Positions 57,596-64,000 of a stretch of 64,000 nucleotides of DNA are shown one piece after another. The translations under genes and the position numbers were made by a program. The stretch is from Tricholomella constricta (taxonomy: Eukaryota > Basidiomycota > Agaricomycetes > Agaricales > Lyophyllaceae): the NCBI GenBank assembly GCA_013368375.1, contig JAACJP010000016.1, positions 186,001 to 250,000 of the forward strand. The letters are read 5' to 3'. Position 1 is the first letter of the stretch, and every line of letters starts with the position of its first letter. Below the pieces are notes generated by a model, which was given only the letters and a program-made list of their open reading frames with translations, was not told where the DNA came from and ran no database searches.

Positions 57596-57702
57596 GGACA
57601 AGGACCCGAGCTACTTCCTAATCAAGGTGAGACCCCGGGCCACATGATCGAGGCGTTTTGAGGACAGTGGGTTTCACGGAATTCTCCGCTGGTAGCCCCC
57701 TG
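57596..57702. repeat. Right terminal inverted repeat of hAT-like element
   Basis: Reverse complement of 56654-56760, followed directly by the second GGTAGGCT copy. Confidence 0.95.
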
Positions 57703-58016
57703 GGTAGGCTACTAGCTAGACCACCATTACGCCCATTTATGATTTGAACCCCCATAGAGGCCGGAATGATGCGGCAAACCCACGCGATCAATCAAGTAAC
57801 TTAAATCCTTGTTCTCCCCCTTGATCGAAGCTTGAGGGATACTACTTTGCCTATGTTGTCTATGCTTGGTATGAACAAAACGTCCAGCCACGTCCAGCTG
57901 TACCGGAGGGAAAAACTTGAAAACGTGCCGCAACGCTCCTCTAGACCTTCGCATGGCCGATGATCCTTCCTCTCCTGCGAATACACAGATAATCATAAAG
58001 CTGAGGGTGATACCTT

Positions 58017-59474
58017 CTAGTCGGCCTGTACAAATGCGCGGTAGACCACCAAATCCTCTCCCCCCCCAGCTCTCAAGCTCACCTCCGTCCCTGCCCCAAT
58101 AAAGAACACATCCCCAAACCCTACGTCTAATCGCTCCGAGTTCTCATGTCCCCACTGAACAGCTCCTGAACCGCCCGTAATGATCGCAATACTTGGCCCA
58201 TTCACAGCTCTGTGCGCCTCTTCTTTCCCTGCACCCAGCTTCACCTGCACAACAGAAAACTCCGGCACGGGCGGCTCGTAAAGGGTGCTTACACCGTCAT
58301 TATCGGAAAAGGGAGAAGGGACGACGACATGTTTAGCCGGCTCGGAGGCACTGTACGTCAGGCCAGAAACCAGGTTGGGGATATCTCGTAGCTTGGGCGT
58401 GAGTCCAGCGCGGATGACATTATCCGAATTGGCCATGCATTCCATGCACTCTACATGCGGCGCCGTGAGTTGGATCCGCTATAGGAATATATAAGTGTCT
58501 TACCGCCTGAAACGTACGCGTGCGGTTCTCCCGCGCCCAGAAAAATTGCATCTCCGGGGTTCAAAGTGATATAGTTGAGCAAGAATGCGCAAAATACACC
58601 AATATCACCCGGGAATTGGCTGTTCAATCTCAAGACCAGTTCTGCCAAGTCGTTTCCCTCGTTAGGATTGATCTGATTGGCCGTGTACCGTTTCACCAGG
58701 GCTTCGAGTTGCGGCTTGAAGATGGATTCCTCCGCAGTCATTACGGCGGCGAACAGATCTTTCAAGGCGGCCTTCTCAGCTGGGCCTGTGGGATCGTCGG
58801 AATCCGAGAGGGAGATAAAAGCTTCACGGATAGTTTCTGGTATGAGGGCCGCGAACTCGGGTGTGGATTTCAAGGACGTTGCGATCGAATATAATGGTCG
58901 GAAGCCGCACATAGCGCGGAAGGGTGTGATGGCGATGGTCATCTCGGGTTTATGATTGGGATCTGCGTCGCAGTATATGTATGAACCTCTATTGTGATGT
59001 CAGGAAAGCGGCGATCACAGACCTTTGTAGATATCAGGGTGTTCTGCATGAAGCTTCTCAGCGGTCGCCTTGTCTGGGTGACTCTGAATGCTGAGTGCTT
59101 TCTCAATCGAGAGGACTTTGAATAGGAAAGGAAGGTTTCCGTTTGACGCATCAAACCTTGCGGCGACGCGTTCGCCAACAAGTTCCGGGTGACTTGCTAG
59201 ATGTTTAGAAAGTACTTCCCCTGAAAAGAAGACATGAGATGGTGATTTAGGGTGCGTGCCCATCCATAGCTATAAGAAAGTAGGTTATATTGGAATCCTG
59301 CATTAGAGTACAAGGACTTCGCACCTCTGCATATGTTGCCGAGTCATTGATCGCAAAACCAGGCAGCTTCGACGCAGCGGCAAACTGCGCTACCTTTGCA
59401 CTTCTCCCCACCTTTCCCCAGTCATATTCCTGCGTCGTTGGCGCGATCTTGAAAACTGGGCTTGTGGACGCCAT
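58017..59474 (-). CDS. Mannose-6-phosphate isomerase, type I
   Basis: Four exons (59325-59474, 59023-59269, about 58504-58962, 58017 to about 58451) give about 430 residues, the usual length. The N-terminus has QEYDWGKVGRSAKVAQFA. The zinc site is clear: LSIQSHPDK supplies Gln and His, DPNHKPEM supplies Glu, and FLGAGEPHAYVSG supplies His. ECMANSDNVIRAGLTPK is the conserved C-terminal active-site Arg motif. The second exon opens LWMGTHPKSPS, also family-typical. The enzyme interconverts fructose-6-phosphate and mannose-6-phosphate in the cytosol, feeding GDP-mannose for glycans and cell wall. It shares glycan precursor supply with the MPDU1-like gene elsewhere in the window, but the two are not linked in transcription. 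Intact despite the transposon 315 bp downstream. Confidence 0.95.
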
Positions 59475-60478
59475 GCTCGATTGTGTTGGTAAATGAATGA
59501 ACCGTCGAAAACTTGGCGACAAGCGAGAAGTCTTTGAATGATGTCAGTCAGACCTTATCGATGCTCCAATCGGAAATACCTCGGATTCTCACCCCATAAA
59601 CGTATCAGAGGACGAACGTTTCCTGAGCGGCGCTTGAGCTCATTGAAGTGGTGACAGTGTGCTTGACAATGTCATGACGGTCAGTGATTGGCAAACGCAC
59701 GTGCAGGATGTGGAGCACGCTGGAGCACGTGGTGGTAAACTCAGAGCTCGCGCACTTTTCCGCGTACGGCACCGAGGCATAGCTCCACATATCTCTGGTC
59801 TTTTTTTTCCAGAATCATGTTCAGTGAGAGATTATCAAGGCCTCAACTGGTAGCGGCCTCGACGGTACCATATTAAACCTCAACCGCGAAAAATTGAACG
59901 GGGTATATCGTACTTGATCGTCTTCTATATATTCACTGTTCACTCGACGAACCCGGAACTTCTCTCCAGAGCTCTCACCTACTCTGTCGACGCATCTATG
60001 GTGTACCAAGAGCCATTCAATCTGAGTTTTGAACAATATCCAACAATGGAGATGATGGAGGCGGGTGGCGCGGTCGAAACCTCCATTGAAAGAGCACCCT
60101 GTTGGTGGAATTCATATCTTATTCCAAAGCGATCGAATTTAATCGTATGAATGCCGGGAACGAATTTGATTACTTCTGCAAATGAGAAGGCCCTTGTGGG
60201 ATGACAGATGCATCCTTGGATATCGTATGGTGGCCTGAAGGCAGAAGGCAGGCTAATGAACAACCGAACGTGGAAACTGATGCATACATATCTTAAAAAT
60301 GACCTGTTACGATTGAAACCTGTAAAAGCCTGATTAATTCGTCTTTACTTACCCTCATCTAGGCTTGCGGTTTTCATCCATAACGAAATTCTTCGCACCG
60401 TCGATTCGTCCCAGAGTAATACAAGCACACGCAGGTGAGATATAAAACAAAGCTAAAAGCGAGAGACGTGATGCTGGA
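59475..60478. other. Intergenic, no confirmed gene
   Basis: 1 kb between PMI and Rpb7. A minus-strand frame at 59821-60263 (FDRFGIRYEFHQQGALSMEV, SIVGYCSKLRLNGSWYTIDA) reads somewhat like protein but has no family match or clear splicing. Confidence 0.35.
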
Positions 60479-61351
60479 TTAGTCTATGACACCCAAGTGG
60501 TCTTCTTTTATTGTCCCAATCGCGAACTTTGCACATTAAAGATAAGCAAGAAAAGAGAGCACAGTGTAGACCGAAAACGCACAATTTCTGTCGCGTCGAC
60601 ACGCGTTCCAACAATTTTTAGCCGTATCCGCGTGTTCTTTTCGATAATCTTCGTGTAGAGGATGCATAGTGAGGCAGGGAGAAGGCAGAGAACGTGAGCA
60701 GCGGAATGGCACATCCGACTGGGGGAGGACTTAAAGTAAAAGATCATACCTGCTCGTCTGACGCGAATGATGGTGGATTCGAGTTCGAATCGAACCTCAT
60801 GTCGGGGTGAATCAGCTATATAAACCAGCGATGGTCATAAACGCGATCCAAACAAAAAGTAGCGGGGTAATCCTCACTTGATGAGACACAAACACGTTCA
60901 GCGGCCCAACGTCCGCGAAGAAACCCATCTAATACCACCCTCCTTCAATGCTCTATGCACAGAACGACAATCCACAGCGTAGCGTACCTTGTTCACGTTG
61001 TTCACAACCCCATCGACCACCTCGCCCTTGAACGGCTTGAACACAATTGCTCGATACCGCGTAATGAACTCCGCCTGTCCACTCCCACTCAGCACCATGC
61101 CCTTCCCTATATCCAGGATCGACACCACAGCGATGATGTACCCGAACTGGCCGGAACACGTCCCCTCGACATCGGCGTACAGCTTCGACTCGAGGAAGCT
61201 GAGCATGCGCGGGCCAAAGTACGATGGGTGCAGCAGGATGGTATGGGTGAGCTCTTTCTTTGAAGGGGAGCGAGCGGGTTCGTCATCATGTTCTATACTT
61301 TGGAAAGAGGGATGAGGGGTAGGATGCTGGGAGACTTACAATGAAGAACAT
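60479..61351 (-). CDS. RPB7: RNA polymerase II subunit Rpb7
   Basis: Six exons give 170 residues. The first is only 12 nt (61340-61351, MFFI). It is followed by 60988-61257 (KELTHTILLHPSYFGP, GTCSGQFGYIIAVVSILDIG, YRAIVFKPFKGEVVDGVVNN) and 60878-60928 (MGFFADVGPLNVFVSHQ). The remaining exons encode LIHPDMRFDSNSNPPSFASD, IIEKNTRIRLKIVGTRVDAT and FAIGTIKEDHLGVID. This is the complete Rpb7 order: RNP-like N-terminal domain and S1/OB C-terminal domain with the invariant PLNVFVS and GTIKEDHLG ends. With Rpb4 it forms the stalk of RNA polymerase II and binds emerging RNA. Length is that of the family. Confidence 0.96.
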
Positions 61352-61452
61352 GGCCGGATGGTGGAGAGGAACTCGGCCGTTACTTGTCAATCCTGCTTGC
61401 TTAGCATGGTGCCCAATATAATAAAAGTGATAATATCAGGCAGAACCACAAG

Positions 61453-61526
61453 GGCCGACTAGCTCAGCTGGTTAGAGCGTCGTGCTAATAACGCGAAGGT
61501 CTTGGGTTCGATCCCCACGTTGGCCA
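61453..61526 (+). tRNA. tRNA-Ile (anticodon AAU), no intron
   Basis: 74 nt fold cleanly. The acceptor arm GGCCGAC pairs with GTTGGCC plus discriminator A. The D arm is GCTCAGCTGGTTAGAGC. The anticodon stem TCGTG/CGCGA carries loop CTAATAA with anticodon AAT. The T arm contains GGGTTCGATCC. Box A (TAGCTCAGCTGG) and box B (GGTTCGATCC) are intact, and a T6 tract at about 61542 can end Pol III transcription. Confidence 0.96.
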
Positions 61527-61536
61527 CTGCCGGTAT

Positions 61537-61550
61537 GCCAGAATTTTTTG
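61537..61550 (+). terminator. Pol III T-run terminator of tRNA-Ile
   Basis: A run of six T about 16 bp after the tRNA 3' end, in the usual place for RNA polymerase III termination. Confidence 0.6.
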
Positions 61551-62060
61551 GGCTCCCACACACTTGACACTCAGCTTTTAACCTGTGGAAAAAAAAGTGC
61601 AGTCCACACCTAAGTAGTTCTCGTCAGGTCTCATATATGCATGCATATCCTGAATATTATATTCTCTTACAAGTAAGAACCTCAAAAATTTTTAATATAA
61701 TATCCTTAAACTTTAGAAGTAGATAAAACTAAAACTAAAGAAGCAAAGTTCTTTACTTATTTAAAGATCCTACTTCTTTTCGGTTTTTAATATTCTCATT
61801 TGTTGTTTGTTTGTTTTTAAGGTCTAGTTGTTATGAGGGGCCCCATTGGACAAAATTGAAAATTCTTACCTTTCGAGGAAAATGTAAAGTGTGCTGCAGG
61901 AAATGAGAATAAATTCTTGTAAAACGAAGAAATCGAAGATATCACCTGATCAAAACGCGAAAATGCAAAAATGCAAAAACGCAGAAACAAGAAAGAAAAA
62001 AAAAACTTGACAAAAGAAACACAGTTTTTGAATTTAGGAAACACAATTTCAAGACACATA
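61551..62060. other. AT-rich intergenic, no gene seen
   Basis: Very AT-rich DNA with A-runs, ending in the TA duplication at 62059-62060 that borders the next element. No exon recognised. Confidence 0.4.
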
Positions 62061-62890
62061 CAGTCATTTGCCGGTCCTTGGTACACCCAAATATAGATGG
62101 TCGTCGGAAAATTGAGTTTTAAGGTAAATATTGAAAAGAATGGTATAGGATCATCAATTAGGGTCAATACATGTATTGTAGCAACTTTGAATATCAATTT
62201 CAGGAGAGCAAGCGGGCGATGGAGGAAATCTGTCGAGAAATCTGTTATCAACAAAAATTCTAACCTTGGTACACCGGTCACATTATAACGTGTTGACCAA
62301 AACGGGTCGAGATCATGATTAGATCAATCATCATCGGTCCTCGCTGCTCAGGCTCTGCTCGAAATCCTCTCCTCCTGGAGGCGGCTCTTTGTTGCTGAAG
62401 CGTCCCCATCTTTGAATTGAGAATGTGCGTTGCGCATTGCGCCGTAAAAATGGCTCAGGACGTCGAACAGTTATCACGAATCTCAGGACTGCCCAATTTG
62501 GAAAGTGTGATGTGACCAAAGCATCTGCGCTGTGATCGTCGTGCACCCCATGAATGGCCCAAATCGCACCGTGAAAAGCACACAGGGTGAATTTACTTCC
62601 ATGCAGACATGGGATTGAGTAGATAGAATGATTCTATCAACCAAAATTGTGAAGAACTGGGAAAGTGTCTCTTGGATCAGTGTCTCAAAGTCTGCAAATT
62701 TGCAAAATCTCAACAGATTACAATATATGTTTTGCTCAACGCAAGCAATGACATTGAGAATGGGTACATACATTGATATATAGAAGGTAATGGTTATGGA
62801 AAAAACTCCGAGGCACTTGCGAGAGAGGATGAAAAGAAATCGGAGTTTGTATCAAGGACCGATACTGTACCAAGGACCGGCAAATGACTG
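62061..62890. mobile_element. Non-autonomous Tc1/mariner-like element, 830 bp
   Basis: Perfect 25-bp inverted repeats: 62061-62085 (CAGTCATTTGCCGGTCCTTG then GTACA) and 62866-62890. They are flanked by TA dinucleotides (62059-62060 and 62891-62892). A CAGT end with TA duplication is typical of the Tc1/mariner/pogo superfamily. The subterminal region has further CCTTGGTACACC-type copies (near 62268) and a partly repeated ATCAAGGACCG (about 62851). No transposase frame or DDE motif is present. AT-rich interior. It lies 50 bp from the apparent 3' end of the truncated App1-like gene. Confidence 0.85.
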
Positions 62891-62937
62891 TAGATATATC
62901 ATTGGGAAAATATTACAAGCTTTATTATTATATACAA

Positions 62938-64000
62938 TTAGAAAAAAATCCCAGGTGGCCTGCCCACTTCAAGTCGCATCGTGCGGGTGGTGGAGGCGGG
63001 GAAGGGGTGATGAGGGTGTTGTAGAGGTGGTGGGGGGAGGGTCATGAGGGCAGGGATGGGGTGGGAAGGGGGTGGGGCATCGTGGAGGCGTCCTGGGGTT
63101 CGTGGGGACGCCGTGGGGGCCAGGAGGGGGTCGTGGGGGTGATGGGGACGTCGTGTGGCCGGACTTGGGATGGTGGTGGGGTGTCGTGAGGGCAGGAAGG
63201 GCATCGACGCAGCAATGAGCAGCTTGTGCTCCTCGCAATGGTCGCCGAACGCGATGTGCAGCGTGCCGGGGTGCTGGCACAGGTCCTCCCATTTGACCAC
63301 GAACCGCGCCTGGAAGCTTCCGTCGGCAGCGGTGACAATGTCCTGCTGCGCCACAGGCCCATAATCGGCATTATCACTGTCGTTTCGACCATTGGAACTT
63401 GGTGGGTTGTGTGGCGATGCGGAGAGGTGAAGGCGGATTGTTCGGGAGGCGATGGCGGAGGACCAGAATGGCTGCAGGCGTGATTCGAGGTTGGCGTGGA
63501 GCTTGCGCAGGGCATTGGCAGAAAGAGCGTTGAAGGGACTCCTGACTACAGGTTCGGGGATAATTGGAACGTCTGGAGTGCGTTTGCCCGGTTCCACAGA
63601 TGAGGAACGTGAAGAGCCCGGGGATCTCCCAGAGTTCGCGCGCTGGAAATGACGCTCAAGGGCGTCTATTTCGTATTCTTCCGTGATCTCTGTTGGGCGT
63701 GGAGGTAGCGTTTTCTGCGCGAGGAGCTCCTCAGTCAAACGTGTCAGACGCACGAGCGGCTCCGGGTTGGGCTCTAGGGCATCTGCAGTAATCTTTGGTA
63801 ATGACGCGAATCCTGAAGAGATAATTAGTTGTCAGTTGCATACGAGAACAGTATCATACCTTCCACCAGTTGAATAAACGCCCGCTGTGAACGACTCACA
63901 GACTCTGCTGAACGGTGACTGATGGCGAATCCAGACACAAATACCTCAACTTCGAATTCACCTGCAACAATCAATATGTTAGCCAGCTGTTTATATTATA
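62938..64000 (-). CDS. App1-like phosphatidate phosphatase, N-terminal part only
   Basis: Runs off the right edge, so the first exons are outside. Visible parts in order are VSGFAISHRSAESVSRSQRA near 63910, FASLPKITADALEPNPEPLV, then a long exon from about 63755 with EITEEYEIDALERHFQRANS, LHANLESRLQPFWSSAIASR and AADGSFQARFVVKWEDLCQH ending in GTLHIAFGDHCEEHKLLIAA. These match the N-terminal half of Agaricomycete App1-type proteins. In the family a haloacid-dehalogenase domain with a D-x-D-x-T motif follows directly. Here the frame runs instead into a Pro/His-rich repeat tract (62975-63185) and stops at 62938, 50 bp from the Tc1/mariner-like element. No catalytic domain exists between here and Rpb7. 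The remaining frame is open, so it may yield a truncated protein, but enzyme activity should be lost. Confidence 0.75.
62975..63185. repeat. GT-rich degenerate tandem repeat
   Basis: A G/T-rich stretch with repeated GTGGGG, GACGTCGTG and GGTGGTG blocks, without a fixed period. It replaces the region where the catalytic half of the App1-like gene should start. Confidence 0.6.

Larger units (their letters stand above)
56654..57702. mobile_element. Non-autonomous hAT-like element (MITE), 1049 bp
   Basis: The ends are 107-bp inverted repeats (56654-56760 and 57596-57702) that are identical as far as I could read by eye. The outer ends start CAGGGGGCTACC. The element is flanked by an 8-bp direct duplication GGTAGGCT (56646-56653 and 57703-57710). 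CAGGG-type ends with 8-bp target duplication are the hallmark of the hAT superfamily. Beyond the 107 bp the arms continue with weaker similarity for about 30 bp. The interior has no transposase frame; open frames on the minus strand (56851-57306) look accidental. An internal ATCTGAGGTGCTATT motif occurs twice about 100 bp apart (near 57186 and 57287). Near-perfect ends suggest a recent insertion. Confidence 0.93.

Noticed and set aside
59821..60263. Possible minus-strand gene between PMI and RPB7
   Set aside because: Some protein-like stretches, but no domain, no clear start and no consistent introns.
61817..62281. 154-codon frame overlapping the Tc1/mariner-like element
   Set aside because: AT-driven Phe/Leu-rich translation across the inverted repeat; not a transposase.

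Overview
The window is nuclear DNA of a filamentous basidiomycete, almost certainly a mushroom-forming Agaricomycete. The genes carry many short spliceosomal introns of about 45-70 nt with GTRNGT donors. Several gene families are ones I recognise as expanded in Agaricomycetes. Conserved eukaryotic genes (Rpb7, Atp4, Abp1, Mpdu1, phosphomannose isomerase) sit among secreted enzymes and transposon debris. Exon structures were read by eye from splice sites and reading frame. Family names come from remembered family features, because no database search was run.

Left part (1-9.2 kb): an accessory region. A small protein with an RNase H1-N/viroplasmin-like C-terminal domain (837-1757, -) is divergent from a 907-residue Agaricomycete-type protein (2044-5092, +) with an in-frame 15-nt minisatellite. 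A tandem array of about 78 bp units follows (5.5-6.35 kb), then a broken gene of another multicopy mushroom family (6.4-7.4 kb, -) and a further unknown gene (7856-9200, +). Next are the actin-patch adaptor Abp1 (10107-12704, +) and an HNH-nuclease-like gene that appears frameshifted (13609-15034, +).

Middle part (15-33 kb): three genes for secreted proteins, namely a quinoprotein sugar dehydrogenase (AA12-like) with a decayed partial copy beside it, a 144-residue small secreted protein, and a 33-exon GH35 beta-galactosidase. Around them lie an Agaricomycete F-box-like gene with a decayed neighbour copy, a perfect 51-bp palindrome, an MPDU1 homologue, a basic unknown protein and an F-box/LRR-like gene.

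Right part (33-64 kb): a 3 kb stretch without a convincing gene; a DJ-1/PfpI gene flanked by two decayed copies; a GNAT acetyltransferase; a DHA2-type MFS transporter divergent from a cysteine-synthase-like enzyme fused to a rhodanese domain without the catalytic Cys; a ferric reductase; a His/Pro-rich protein; ATP synthase subunit b; an MFSD8-like MFS transporter; a coiled-coil gene of a mushroom-specific family with a likely frameshift; a 1.05 kb hAT-like non-autonomous element (107-bp inverted repeats, 8-bp target duplication); phosphomannose isomerase; Rpb7; tRNA-Ile(AAU); a 0.83 kb Tc1/mariner-like element (25-bp inverted repeats, TA duplication); and an App1-like gene that runs off the right edge and has lost its catalytic half next to that element.

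No single operon-like pathway spans the window. The clearest new material is the left accessory cassette, the two non-autonomous DNA transposons with intact ends, the truncated App1 gene and the rhodanese-fused cysteine-synthase-like enzyme.
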